Position numbers and translations under genes: made by a program. A DNA stretch of 64,000 nucleotides, taken from assembly GCA_030431875.1 (NCBI GenBank), contig JAUIIG010000001.1, positions 152,904-216,903 of the forward strand, read 5' to 3'. The notes beneath the pieces are model-generated. The model was not told the DNA's origin and did not search any database. It saw only the letters and a list, made by a program, of their open reading frames with translations. Positions 33,633-42,547 of the stretch are shown here, in pieces; the stretch's first letter is position 1; each line of letters begins with the position of its first letter. Source of the stretch: Alphaproteobacteria bacterium. Lineage in GTDB: Bacteria > Pseudomonadota > Alphaproteobacteria > Sphingomonadales > Sphingomonadaceae.

Positions 33633-33696
33633 GGTAATACGAATGGGAAATTCCTAGCGAGTCTTGTTGCGATTGATTTGCAAAAGCACCTCTATT

Positions 33697-33715
33697 GAGA
33701 ATGATTATCAATGAC
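33697..33715. promoter_or_regulatory. Fur box
   Basis: GAGAATGATTATCAATGAC matches the 19-bp Fur consensus GATAATGATAATCATTATC at 14 positions. It lies about 55-80 bp upstream of the siderophore receptor start, predicting iron repression of that gene. Confidence 0.75.
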
Positions 33716-33792
33716 AACAGCAAATGTGGCATTGGCGGCGGTTTTTTTGCGCGCTAAGGCGCGCAGGACATCATTTTCGAGGAGTAAACCCA

Positions 33793-34137
33793 ATGAAGGC
33801 GACGATCTGGCACAACCCCAAATGCGGCACTTCGCGCAAGACGCTGGCGATTCTCGAGAACCTGTCGAAGGTTGAACTGACGGTGGTGGAATACCTGAAG
33901 GACCCGCCCAGCCGCGAGAGGCTGGCGCAGCTCTGTGCCGATGCCGGGATGACGCCTTCCGAGGCCCTGCGCCTGCGCGGCACCGATGCAGAGGAGCGCG
34001 GCCTGCCTGACGCCGATGCCTACACGGTGCTGGATGCCATGGTGGCCGATCCGATCCTGATCAATCGTCCACTGGTGGAAACCGAAAAAGGCGTGCGCCT
34101 CTGCCGCCCGCAGGACACGGTGCTGGAAATCCTCTGA
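33793..34137 (+). CDS. arsC: ArsC/Spx-family arsenate reductase-like protein
   Basis: 114 residues from the ATG at 33793 with GAGGAG upstream. Thioredoxin-fold ArsC features: WHNPKCGTSRKTL with the active-site Cys, VEYLKDPPSRE, and LINRPLVETEKG. It matches the glutaredoxin-coupled ArsC/YfgD family. No arsR, arsB or acr3 is nearby, so arsenate resistance is only a possibility and the YfgD-type role is unknown. Confidence 0.8.
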   Translation: MKATIWHNPKCGTSRKTLAILENLSKVELTVVEYLKDPPSRERLAQLCADAGMTPSEALRLRGTDAEERGLPDADAYTVLDAMVADPILINRPLVETEKGVRLCRPQDTVLEIL

Positions 34138-34158
34138 CCGCGCGCTGGCGGTCAGCGA

Positions 34159-34995
34159 TCAGCCGAAGGTCATGCCGATATCATGGCCGGTGCCGCCGGA
34201 CAGCTGCCGGTGCACTGCTGCCAGCACGGAGAGCATCACCAGGTTGTACCCCAGCGTGAGCAGGCTGCCGACGAGCGCGGCGGCGAGCATCAGCGCTGAC
34301 GGGCCGAGCAGCGAGAACACGCTCACCACCAGTTGCGCCACCAGCCCGATCACCATCACCGCGACAAGGATCAGCGCGTAGAAGGCAAAGAGGCCAAGCG
34401 AATTGCCCTTGGTCAGCCGCCACGACCGCGCCAGTGCTGCAACGGGATTCAGCTTGCGCTCGATGGCCATGACCGGTGCCAGCAGCGAGAACTTGACCCA
34501 CAGGTAAACCGCGACGACCGTGCCGATCATCCCCAGCAACAGGCCGATCCCGACCGCTATAGCTGCTCCTAGAGCAACCGGCACCAGTATGGCTCCGGCC
34601 TGTGCCAGTCCGATCAGCAGCTGGCCGACAACATAGGGCACCACCGCCATGGCACCGAATGACAGTGCCTGCCCCACCGTGGGCCGGTTGCTGTCTGACA
34701 GCAGCGCCAGCATTCCGAGCATGCCGATGGCCTGCAACAGCGCGAGCAGCAGGTAGATCCACCAGGTGCGGCCAAAGAACTCGCTGAACAGTGCCAGTAC
34801 GTCGTCCGGATTGGGCGTGGGACCGAGTGCCTCGACCTGGACAAAAACCTCGCCAATCGACGGCATGAACAGCGCGGCCACGGCATTGGGCAGGAAGATG
34901 AATACCCCCGCTACCACTAGCAGCACCTGCAGGTTTGCAGACAACATGGCAGTGGCTTCGTTCCATGCCCGGCTCATGTCGAGTTTTGATTGCAT
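34159..34995 (-). CDS. Polytopic membrane protein, unknown function
   Basis: 278 residues from the ATG at 34995 (MQSKLDMSRAWNEATAMLSAN), with AGGGAAG upstream. About six hydrophobic segments are visible, with the conserved SLLAPVMAIERKLNPVAALARSWRLTKGN typical of the glycerophosphoryl diester phosphodiesterase membrane-domain family (stand-alone, without the catalytic domain). Function is unknown. It is divergent from lipB with a 65-bp gap. Confidence 0.65.
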   Translation of the reverse strand: MQSKLDMSRAWNEATAMLSANLQVLLVVAGVFIFLPNAVAALFMPSIGEVFVQVEALGPTPNPDDVLALFSEFFGRTWWIYLLLALLQAIGMLGMLALLSDSNRPTVGQALSFGAMAVVPYVVGQLLIGLAQAGAILVPVALGAAIAVGIGLLLGMIGTVVAVYLWVKFSLLAPVMAIERKLNPVAALARSWRLTKGNSLGLFAFYALILVAVMVIGLVAQLVVSVFSLLGPSALMLAAALVGSLLTLGYNLVMLSVLAAVHRQLSGGTGHDIGMTFG

Positions 34996-35060
34996 AACTT
35001 CCCTTGCCTCGCTTTCGCCCTTGATAAGCGCGATCACTATCGCCACGCAATCGGCCAGCG

Positions 35061-35738
35061 ATGAACCACAACCGCATTTCTCTCGATCCGGCAATCGAAT
35101 GGCACATTTCGCCGGGCCAGGTGCCATACCGCGAGGCACTGGCCGAGCAGGAGGCGCGCAACCAGGCGCTGGCTTCGGGCGAGGAGGTGCGCGAACTGGT
35201 CTGGCTGCTGGAGCACCCGCCGGTCTACACCGCCGGGACCAGCGCTGACGTTGCCGAGTTGGTGGACCCGCGCTTCGACGTGGTCGAAACCGGGCGCGGT
35301 GGGCGTTACACCTATCACGGGCCGGGTCAGCGCGTTTGTTATGTCCTGCTCGACCTCAAGAAGCGCGCGAAAGACGTGCGCCAGTTCGTCCATTCGCTCG
35401 AAGGCTGGGTGATCGCGACGCTGGCCGATTTCGGGGTGGAGGCCTTTGCCGTGCCCGACCGGATCGGCATCTGGACGCACGAGGCCGACGGCAGCGAAGC
35501 CAAGATCGGCGCCATCGGCGTGCGCGTGCGGCGCTGGGTCACGATGCACGGCTTCGCGGTAAACCTGTCGCCCGATCTCTCGCATTTTGGCGGCATCGTG
35601 CCCTGCGGGATCGCCGAATACGGCGTTACCAGCATGGCAAGGCTCGGAAAGACGGTTGCACCTGCAGAGTGGGATGAGGCATTGCTGGCGCGCGCCGGGG
35701 ATTTCCTCGCCGCGATTGCTGATCCGGAAGGCCAATGA
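35061..35738 (+). CDS. lipB: Octanoyltransferase LipB
   Basis: 225 residues. Family motifs: [56 protein letters not shown] and FGGIVPCGI with the catalytic Cys, along with the paired Lys in AKIGAIG. It moves octanoate from acyl-carrier protein to lipoyl domains, the first step of lipoate synthesis; lipA is elsewhere. The start of the following lipoprotein overlaps its stop (ATGA). Confidence 0.95.
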   Translation: MNHNRISLDPAIEWHISPGQVPYREALAEQEARNQALASGEEVRELVWLLEHPPVYTAGTSADVAELVDPRFDVVETGRGGRYTYHGPGQRVCYVLLDLKKRAKDVRQFVHSLEGWVIATLADFGVEAFAVPDRIGIWTHEADGSEAKIGAIGVRVRRWVTMHGFAVNLSPDLSHFGGIVPCGIAEYGVTSMARLGKTVAPAEWDEALLARAGDFLAAIADPEGQ

Positions 35739-36043
35739 CCATGCGTAGTGTTGCCACCTTGACCCTTGCTGCGCCGCTGCTCTTGCTCGCGGCCTGCAAC
35801 GACGAGCCCGCAGTTTCGACCGAGGACGACGGGCGCGAGGCCTCGGGCGAGGTGCTGGAAGGCACGATCAGCGATGCCATGTTGCCGGTCGGAGAGGTCC
35901 GCTCGCAAGCCCCGCAACGTGCGCCCGATCCGGTAGCACCGGCCAGCGGAGGCGGAGATGCTGCTGCTGCCGAAGATGGCGAGCCAGCCGAGGGTGCAGC
36001 GGACCCGGCCCCTGCCGAACCCGCAGAATCGCCTGCCGAATAG
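35735..36043 (+). CDS. Small Pro/Ala/Glu-rich lipoprotein
   Basis: 102 residues. [21 protein letters not shown] is a signal with lipobox LAAC (Cys21). The mature part is acidic, with an Ala/Pro/Glu-rich tail. It is translationally coupled to lipB by ATGA. No function is recognised. Confidence 0.65.
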   Translation: MTMRSVATLTLAAPLLLLAACNDEPAVSTEDDGREASGEVLEGTISDAMLPVGEVRSQAPQRAPDPVAPASGGGDAAAAEDGEPAEGAADPAPAEPAESPAE

Positions 36044-36046
36044 GTC

Positions 36047-36928
36047 CTAGCTAACCCGCGCCAGCAGCTTCCTCGCCTGGTCGAGGTGCGGCTGGTCGAT
36101 CATCCGTCCGTCCAGTTGCACGGCACCCACACCGGGCGCGGCGGCAAAGGCATCGACGATGGCCTGCGCCTCGGCCAGTTCGGCTTCGCTGGGGGTGAAG
36201 GCGGCATTGATGATCGGCACCTGCGCCGGGTGGATCGCCAGCATGCCGGCAAACCCGTCTTCATAGCTTTCGCGCGCCACGCGGCGCAGGCCGTCCTCGT
36301 CGCGGAAATCGGCGTGCAATGTATCGATGGCGGCAATGCCCCCTGCATGGGCGGTCAGCAGCACCTGCGCGCGGACCATTCGGAACAGGTCCGTCCACAC
36401 GCCGTTGCCGTCGCGTTTGCGCGATGCCCCGATGGCAGCGGAAAGGTCTTCTGCGCCCCAGGTCAGCCCCAGCAGGCGCGGCATGGCATTGGTCGGATCG
36501 CCATAGGCAGTCAGGGTAAGGGCGGCATGCGCGGTCTCGCTTACCAACGGCAGGATGCGCGTACTGTTGGGCTCGACCCCACTGCGTTGTTCGACCTCGT
36601 AGAGTTCGGCTGCCAGCGTGCGGAGCTGCTCCGGTCCGCTGGCCTTGGGCACCATGACGCCGGCAGGCTTGCCCGGCATAACCATGCGCAGGTCATCGCG
36701 CCACAGGCCGCCGTCGAGCGGGTTGATCCGCACCCAGCAGGCCTGCTGCGGATAGTGCTGCACCATGTAGTCCAGCCATTCGCGCGCCAGGGTACGGGCG
36801 GTTTCCTTGGCCTCGGGCGCGACGGCATCCTCGAGGTCGACGATCAGCACGTCGGCACCCAGTTCAGGGGCCTTGGCCAGCTTCTTCTCGCTATCGCCGG
36901 GAACGAACATCCATGATCTGATCGGCAC
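36047..36928 (-). CDS. HpcH/HpaI aldolase/CitE family lyase, CoA ester lyase-like
   Basis: 293 residues, GTG at 36928 with GGCGGAG upstream. The CitE-like TIM barrel is evident: RSWMFVPGDSEKKLAKA, VLIVDLEDAVAPEAKE, VRINPLDG, VMVPKASG and LPLVSETAHAAL, with metal ligands in the LTWGAEDLSAAIG and IHPAQVPIIN. Members cleave or hydrolyse malyl-CoA, citramalyl-CoA or similar thioesters. It is convergent with the lipB pair. The exact CoA substrate is not determined. Confidence 0.82.
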   Translation of the reverse strand: MPIRSWMFVPGDSEKKLAKAPELGADVLIVDLEDAVAPEAKETARTLAREWLDYMVQHYPQQACWVRINPLDGGLWRDDLRMVMPGKPAGVMVPKASGPEQLRTLAAELYEVEQRSGVEPNSTRILPLVSETAHAALTLTAYGDPTNAMPRLLGLTWGAEDLSAAIGASRKRDGNGVWTDLFRMVRAQVLLTAHAGGIAAIDTLHADFRDEDGLRRVARESYEDGFAGMLAIHPAQVPIINAAFTPSEAELAEAQAIVDAFAAAPGVGAVQLDGRMIDQPHLDQARKLLARVS

Positions 36929-37000
36929 GGGAATTTCTCCGCCTCTTGCGTGGTGGTGCTTTCCTATAGCTAACCACGGCGCGCGCGCTAGAGCGGCAGG

Positions 37001-37888
37001 GTGGAACATTCCGATGAGGGGATTCGCGCACGGGCGCTGGGCTTCGCTGCCCTGATCGGCGGAAACGTCGCGCTGGCTTGTGGCCCGTGGCTGGTGCGGC
37101 TGGCGGACAGCGGGCCGGTGAGCGCGGGTTTCTGGCGACTGGCGCTGGCGCTGCCGTTCCTGTTCCTTTTTGCGCGCCTCAACGGCCAGGCGGTGACCGG
37201 CCTGCCGCGCAAGACCTACCTTGCCGTGGCGGCGGCAGGCGTGCTGTTCGGCTTCGACATTGCCAGCTGGCACGTGGGGATCGGTGACACGCGGCTGGCG
37301 AACGCGGTGCTGTTCGGCAATTCGGGCAGCATCATCCTGATGGTCTGGGGCTTCGTCATGCTCCGCCGCTTGCCTGCCGGGCGCGAATGGCCCGCGATCC
37401 TGGCGGCAATTACCGGGGCGGCGATCCTGCTCGGCCGGTCGCTGGAACTGTCGACCGCCAACCTGATCGGCGACCTGTTCTGCCTGCTCGCGGGTATCCT
37501 CTACGCGGGCTACCTGCTGATCCTGCAGGACGCGCGCAAGCAACTGGGCAGCTGGAGCCTGCTGGCGCTGGCGGGCCTGACGAGTGCGCCGGTGCTGCTG
37601 GGCGTCGCCTTGCTGCGCGGCGAGCCGGTCTGGCCGACCGACTGGACCCCGCTGTTGGTGCTCGCCTTTTCCAGCCAGATCGTGGGGCAGGGCCTGCTGG
37701 TCTATGCCCTGCGCTTGTTCCCGCCGCTGGTGATCGGTATCGGCCTGCTGACCCAGCCTGCCGTGGCCGCGCTGGTGGGCTGGTGGGTGTTCGACGAGCT
37801 GCTGGTGCCGCTGGACCTGCTCGGCATCGTACTGGTGGCCAGCGCGCTGGTGCTGGCGAAAGTCGTGACCCCCAGGGTGCGGGCCTAG
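37001..37888 (+). CDS. DMT family transporter (EamA)
   Basis: 295 residues, GTG start. Ten predicted membrane helices in two EamA repeats, the first around GGNVALACGPWLVRLADSGPVSAGFWRL and the second around LLAGILYAGYLLILQDARK, with LTQPAVAALVGWWVFDE near the end. Metabolite exporter of unknown substrate. It converges on and overlaps the DUF2254 gene by 4 bp at the stops. Confidence 0.85.
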   Translation: MEHSDEGIRARALGFAALIGGNVALACGPWLVRLADSGPVSAGFWRLALALPFLFLFARLNGQAVTGLPRKTYLAVAAAGVLFGFDIASWHVGIGDTRLANAVLFGNSGSIILMVWGFVMLRRLPAGREWPAILAAITGAAILLGRSLELSTANLIGDLFCLLAGILYAGYLLILQDARKQLGSWSLLALAGLTSAPVLLGVALLRGEPVWPTDWTPLLVLAFSSQIVGQGLLVYALRLFPPLVIGIGLLTQPAVAALVGWWVFDELLVPLDLLGIVLVASALVLAKVVTPRVRA

Positions 37889-39201
37889 GAGAAGGCCGCA
37901 AACAGAACCTCGAAGCGTTCGTCCACCTCGCGCTTGTCCGGGCCGGACAGGTGGTGGCCTGCCTGTTCGTGCAGGCGTTTCGCCTCGTCCAGCAGCAGCG
38001 CGCGGCGCTTGTCCGAAGCCATGGCGCTGGCGGCGTTCTGCAAGACCTCCAGCATGACCTTGGTGGCGATCGGGCTGGTGGCGACGGCGCTGCGAATGCC
38101 GCCAAAGCCGCGCCGCAGGTAGTGCGCGAAATCGTCCGGCACGGGATGGACCGGGCAGCTGTCCTCCTCGTCATCGCAGACCTGTTTTACCAGTTTGCGG
38201 TTGCCCAGTTCCGCCGTGGCTGCGCCCAGCCAGTGCAGGGCGGTGACGGCGGTGAAGGGATCGTTGATGCCGGGCGAAAGCGCGCGCAGGCCGATCTCCA
38301 CCAGCTCGTCGATCAGGAACTCCGGGTCCTGTTCGGGCGTGCGATCCGCGCCCTGCGTGATGCAGGCGAGCAGTTGCTCGGTCAGCTCGTCGTCGCAGGG
38401 GCCGCCTGCCACCTGCAGGATCGGCAAGCCCTGGTGCACGAAGTCGCCTGTGCGGACGGAGAGGGTAAGCTGGCTGCCGCAGTCGCGGGCAATGCGGGCC
38501 AGCTCCTCGAAGTCGATCAGCTGGATGTAACCTGCCTGCTTCGCGCAGAGCGCCTCGCCTTGCGGACGTTCGGCAAGGTCGGCATCCTCTCCGCGTTCGG
38601 GATAGGTTTCCGCGATCAGGCCCATCAACCGCTCGCCAATGCCGCGCACCACCTGGTTGATGCGGATGGCGGAGGGCACGTGGTTGAGGAAGAATACCAG
38701 CACCGCCACCGAGAGGGCCATCAGCGCGAAGGCAACCAGCAGCGACAGTTGCGGCACGAAGCCGGGCAGGGCCGTGGCTGCAGCGTCGGCTGCCGACCCG
38801 CCTTCGTCTGCGGCGCGCACGGTGCGCAGCACGGTCAGCGCATAGACGAAGGTGCCGATGAAGGTGGCGAGGGAGAACTGGTTGCCCTTGTCCTCCATGA
38901 AATTGGTGAGCAGGCGCGGGCCGTAATTGCTGCTGGCATAGCTGACCGCGACAATCGTGATGGAAAAGACGGTGGAGGCGACTGCGATCATGCTGCTGGC
39001 AATGATCGACAGCATGTCCGCCGCGCCGTCGGGCCGCGCGGGCACCAGCCATTCGACCTCGTTCAGCCGCTCTGCCCAGCCGGCGCGGTCAGCCGCGATG
39101 CAGGCGAAGGCGAGTGCCAGCGCCAGCACGGCGAAGAGCGCCGGATAGAACCAGTAATTGGCGTTAAGCCGCCGCCATGCCCACAGGATTTGTGCCCTCA
39201 T
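37885..39201 (-). CDS. DUF2254 membrane protein
   Basis: 438 residues from the ATG at 39201 (MRAQILWAWRRLNANYWFYPA). Upstream codons are translated repeat sequence and are excluded. Four N-terminal membrane helices, then the family's SSMIAVASTVFSITIVAVSYASSNYGPRLL segment and a cytosolic domain with AGYIQLIDFEELARIA and LSPGINDPFTA. Function unknown. Confidence 0.8.
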   Translation of the reverse strand: MRAQILWAWRRLNANYWFYPALFAVLALALAFACIAADRAGWAERLNEVEWLVPARPDGAADMLSIIASSMIAVASTVFSITIVAVSYASSNYGPRLLTNFMEDKGNQFSLATFIGTFVYALTVLRTVRAADEGGSAADAAATALPGFVPQLSLLVAFALMALSVAVLVFFLNHVPSAIRINQVVRGIGERLMGLIAETYPERGEDADLAERPQGEALCAKQAGYIQLIDFEELARIARDCGSQLTLSVRTGDFVHQGLPILQVAGGPCDDELTEQLLACITQGADRTPEQDPEFLIDELVEIGLRALSPGINDPFTAVTALHWLGAATAELGNRKLVKQVCDDEEDSCPVHPVPDDFAHYLRRGFGGIRSAVATSPIATKVMLEVLQNAASAMASDKRRALLLDEAKRLHEQAGHHLSGPDKREVDERFEVLFAAFS

Positions 39202-39248
39202 AGAGGGGATAACGCGTGAGAGGGCGATGGGTTGCCTTCCTCCCAAAT

Positions 39249-39284
39249 CGTCATTGCGAGGAGCGAAGCGACGCGGCAATCCAG
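39249..39284 (+). repeat. Left 36-bp inverted repeat of the GIY-YIG unit
   Basis: A 36-bp sequence beginning CGTCATTGCGAGGAGCGAAG and ending GGCAATCCAG. Its exact reverse complement is at 39594-39629. CGTCATTGCGAGG-type sequences are dispersed repeats in several alphaproteobacterial genomes. Confidence 0.9.
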
Positions 39285-39289
39285 AGTGG

Positions 39290-39589
39290 TCAGCCGCACA
39301 CCTCCGAAAAAAGATCGCGCCATTCCGGATTGATACTCTCGATCAGCGCCAGTTTCTTCTTTCGTGAACCACCCTTGATCTGTTTCTCACGGGCGATCGC
39401 GTGTTCGATGGTCGAATGCAGTTCGTACCAGACCAACAGAGTACAACCGTAACGCTTGGTGAATCCTTCAGCCACGCCTTCCTTGTGCTGCCACGCACGG
39501 CCGGACAAGTTTGAGGACACGCCACAGTAAAGTGTGCCGTTGCGGGCGCTTGCCATCATGTAGACGGCTGGATTGTAGCTGCGAGCCAT
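39290..39589 (-). CDS. GIY-YIG endonuclease family protein
   Basis: 99 residues. The motif is split as VYMMASARNGTLYCGVSSNLSGRAWQHK, with catalytic Arg in SGRAWQHK and Glu in IAREKQIKGGSR. This is the YhbQ/UPF0213-like single-domain nuclease family. The GIY part reads VYM and the YIG part YCG. It fills the space between perfect inverted repeats, unlike the chromosomal neighbours on either side. Confidence 0.85.
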   Translation of the reverse strand: MARSYNPAVYMMASARNGTLYCGVSSNLSGRAWQHKEGVAEGFTKRYGCTLLVWYELHSTIEHAIAREKQIKGGSRKKKLALIESINPEWRDLFSEVCG

Positions 39590-39593
39590 TGGA

Positions 39594-39629
39594 CTGGATT
39601 GCCGCGTCGCTTCGCTCCTCGCAATGACG
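39594..39629 (-). repeat. Right 36-bp inverted repeat of the GIY-YIG unit
   Basis: Exact reverse complement of 39249-39284. It lies 12 bp before the nadA stop codon. Confidence 0.9.
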
Positions 39630-39640
39630 ATGGTAGAGGT

Positions 39641-40627
39641 CTAAGCCCGCCCCAAATCACCCTTGCCGACAGTCCCCGCAGCCATTTCCAGCATCTTGTC
39701 GAGGCTGGCCTTGGCTTTCAGGCGCAGGTCTTCCTCGATCTCGATGCGCGGTTCGAGATCGCGCAGGCAGAGGTAGAGCTTCTCCATGGTGTTGAGCGCC
39801 ATGTAGGGGCAGATGTTGCAGTTGCAGTTGCCGTCCGCACCCGGCGCGCCGAGGAAGGTCTTCTCCGGCAGGGCCTTTTCCATCTGGTGAATGATGTGTG
39901 GCTCGGTCGCCACGATCAGCGTGTCGCCGGGGAAGGTCTTGGCGAAGTTGAGGATGCCGCTGGTCGAACCGACATAGTCGGCGTGGTCGATGATGTGCGG
40001 CGGGCATTCCGGATGCGCGGCGATGGGGGCGTCGGGGTTCTCAGCCTTGAGCTTGATCAGCTCCTTCTCGCTGAACGCCTCGTGCACGATGCACACGCCC
40101 GGCCACAGCAGCATGTCGCGGTTGAACTTGCGATTGAGGTAGCCACCCAGGTGCCGGTCAGGCCCGAAGATGATCGGCTGGTCTTCCGGGATCTGGCTGA
40201 GGATCGTCTCCGCGCTGGAGCTGGTGACGATCACGTCCGACAGGGCTTTCACCTCGGTCGAACAGTTGATGTAGGTCAGTGCGATGTGATCGGGATGCTT
40301 GGCGCGGAAAGCGGCGAACTTGTCCGGCGGGCAGGAATCTTCAAGGCTGCAGCCGGCTTCCATGTCGGGCAGGACGACGATCTTCTCGGGGCTGAGGATC
40401 TTGGCAGTATCGGCCATGAACTTCACGCCGCAGAAGGCGATCACGTCGGCGTCGGTCTCGGCGGCCTTCTTGCTGAGCTCCAGCGAGTCACCCACGAAAT
40501 CGGCGAGGTCCTGCAATTCCGGGCGCTGGTAATAATGCGCCAGGATAACCGCGTTGCGCTCCTTGCGCAGGCGGTTGATCTCTTCGAGCAGGTCGATTCC
40601 GGGAGGGATGCTGGTTTCTGCGCTCAT
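39641..40627 (-). CDS. nadA: Quinolinate synthase NadA
   Basis: 328 residues from the ATG at 40627 (MSAETSIPPGIDLLEEIN). It condenses iminoaspartate and dihydroxyacetone phosphate to quinolinate with a [4Fe-4S] cluster. Seen: ILAHYYQRPELQDLADFVGDSL, FCGVKFMADTAKILSP, CSLEDSCP, YINCSTEVKALSD, the HPECPP region and the cysteine-rich CNCNICPYMALN. nadB and nadC are not adjacent. Confidence 0.95.
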   Translation of the reverse strand: MSAETSIPPGIDLLEEINRLRKERNAVILAHYYQRPELQDLADFVGDSLELSKKAAETDADVIAFCGVKFMADTAKILSPEKIVVLPDMEAGCSLEDSCPPDKFAAFRAKHPDHIALTYINCSTEVKALSDVIVTSSSAETILSQIPEDQPIIFGPDRHLGGYLNRKFNRDMLLWPGVCIVHEAFSEKELIKLKAENPDAPIAAHPECPPHIIDHADYVGSTSGILNFAKTFPGDTLIVATEPHIIHQMEKALPEKTFLGAPGADGNCNCNICPYMALNTMEKLYLCLRDLEPRIEIEEDLRLKAKASLDKMLEMAAGTVGKGDLGRA

Positions 40628-40843
40628 GGATGGTCCCCATAGTCTTAGCGGCCGATTGGATTTGCGGCGCTTATAGCCGGAACGGACGCGATGGCGAGGG
40701 GGTTCCAAAATCGGCGTCTTGCGGGGCCGTTTGCAATGATGCCCCAGTTCTCTATGCTTCCTGCCATTCCCAGAACTGACGGTTCAGCTTGTAGCGCTTT
40801 CGGCGCGGGCGGAGCCATTGCCACCACGGCAGGAGAGACATTC

Positions 40844-42547
40844 GTGACCGAGCAGATCCCCGCGAGCAAACCGGAGGACGCGCCGATTGACCCGCCGCTG
40901 GTGGACCTGCCCATCAAGACCCATGACCGCGGTTTCTATGACGGCTTTAGCCGCGCGGTCACCATTCCTTCCAAGATCATCGTGTCGCTGATCATCATGT
41001 GGGCCATCTTCTTCCCCGTCAGCGCCAACGAGACGCTATCGTCTGCAAACTCGACGATCATCGCCAATTTCTCCGGCTGGTACGTCTACCTCGTCGCCGC
41101 ACTGATGCTGGTGACGCTGGGACTGGCCCTGGTGCCGCAGGCCGGCACGCTGCGAATTGGTGCGCCGGGTGAAAAGCCGGAATTCGGCCGCTTCAGCTGG
41201 TTCGCCATGCTGTTTGGCGCGGGCATCGGCATCGGCATGCTGACCTATTCCACCGGCGAGCCGCTGGCGCACTTTGCCAACAACCCGGACATCATCCGCG
41301 GCGACGTGGAACCCCTCTCGGCCGAGGCCGTGCGCCCGGCCTTTGTCTATACCTTCCTGCACTGGGGCCTTGCCGCCTGGGCAAGCTATGGGCTGGTCGG
41401 GCTGGCAATCGGCTACGTCGCCTATCGCCGCAACCTACCGCTGACGATCCGTTCTGCCTTGGCCCCCTTGTTCGGCAAGGTGATGTCGGGCCGGGCCGGG
41501 CACTTGGTGGATATCGTCGCCGTGGTGGCGACCATCCTCGGCGTGGCTGTGACCATGGGCCTGGGCGTCGAACAGTTCGTGGCCGGCCTCAACCGGCTGG
41601 GACTGGGAGACTGGCTGGTCGATGCCGAGGGCAGTTCGACTCCGCTGGCGATCATCCTTGCGCTGATCGTGCTGGTCGGGGCTTCCACCCTCAGCGCCCT
41701 TTCGGGCGTGGGCAAGGGCATCAAGTGGTTATCCAATATCAATATGGGCCTGTCCTTCGCCCTGCTGCTGCTGTTCCTCGTTGTGGGCTCCGGGCTTTAC
41801 GGCTTGCAGTTGTTGGGGCTGGGCGTGTTTGACTACCTGCGCACCCTGCCATCGCTGGCGCTGACCCTGTTCCCGCATGACGGCACCGAAGTGGGCGAGG
41901 CGCTGGTGCAGTGGCAGCTCGATTGGAGCGTTTTCTACTGGGCCTGGTGGATCGCTTTCGCGCCCTTCGTCGGCATGTTCATCGCCCGCATCTCGCGCGG
42001 CCGGACCGTGCGCGAATATGTGCTGGGCGTGCTGCTGGTGCCCTCGCTGATGTGCTTCGTCTGGATGACGCTGGTGGGCGGTACGGCAATCGACCTCGAA
42101 CTGGGCGGGCTGGCACAGGGCAGCATCGTCGGGGCCGGCATGTCGGACCAGCTCTACGCCACGCTGGCAGTGCTGCTTGATCCCGGCGTCGCATGGCTCG
42201 TCTCCGCCCTCGTCGTGGTGCTGCTGATGACATACCTTGTCACCAGCGCCGACAGCGCGATCCTGATCGTGAACACGATCAACGGCGCGGGCGAAACGGA
42301 AGGCCAGCGACAAAGGCACATCCTGTTCTGGGGGGCGGCGCTGGCTTTCATGGTCGGCTCGATGCTGATTATCGGCGGGATCGATGCAATCCGGATCACC
42401 ATGATCATCGGGGCCTTGCCCTTCTCGGTCGTGGTCGCGCTGATGGCGGTCTCGATCGTCAAGGCCGTGGTCTATGACCTCATCCGCAAGCGGCACGGCG
42501 TGCCGACTACTGCCGAAGCCTGCGAGGAGTGGGAAGCTGCGCAGTAA
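40844..42547 (+). CDS. BCCT family transporter (betaine/choline/carnitine type)
   Basis: 567 residues, GTG at 40844 after AGGAGAG. Twelve membrane helices. BCCT signatures include GAGIGIGMLTYSTGEPLAHF and the Trp-rich WAWWIAFAPFVGMFIARISRGRTVREYVLGVL. It probably imports a quaternary ammonium compound for osmoprotection or as nutrient. The glycine-rich helix pattern resembles Na+-coupled BetP-type carriers, but the coupling ion is not determined. Confidence 0.88.
   Translation: MTEQIPASKPEDAPIDPPLVDLPIKTHDRGFYDGFSRAVTIPSKIIVSLIIMWAIFFPVSANETLSSANSTIIANFSGWYVYLVAALMLVTLGLALVPQAGTLRIGAPGEKPEFGRFSWFAMLFGAGIGIGMLTYSTGEPLAHFANNPDIIRGDVEPLSAEAVRPAFVYTFLHWGLAAWASYGLVGLAIGYVAYRRNLPLTIRSALAPLFGKVMSGRAGHLVDIVAVVATILGVAVTMGLGVEQFVAGLNRLGLGDWLVDAEGSSTPLAIILALIVLVGASTLSALSGVGKGIKWLSNINMGLSFALLLLFLVVGSGLYGLQLLGLGVFDYLRTLPSLALTLFPHDGTEVGEALVQWQLDWSVFYWAWWIAFAPFVGMFIARISRGRTVREYVLGVLLVPSLMCFVWMTLVGGTAIDLELGGLAQGSIVGAGMSDQLYATLAVLLDPGVAWLVSALVVVLLMTYLVTSADSAILIVNTINGAGETEGQRQRHILFWGAALAFMVGSMLIIGGIDAIRITMIIGALPFSVVVALMAVSIVKAVVYDLIRKRHGVPTTAEACEEWEAAQ

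Larger units (their letters stand above)
39249..39629. mobile_element. Putative 381-bp GIY-YIG repeat unit
   Basis: Two perfect 36-bp inverted repeats bracket a single 100-codon GIY-YIG gene with only 5 bp and 4 bp of spacer. There is no transposase. The compact shape resembles a mobile or gene-repeat unit in which the nuclease or its gene spreads with the repeat. Target-site duplications were not identifiable by eye. Confidence 0.45.

Noticed and set aside
33793..34137. Arsenic resistance operon
   Set aside because: No arsR, arsB or acr3 accompanies the ArsC-like gene.
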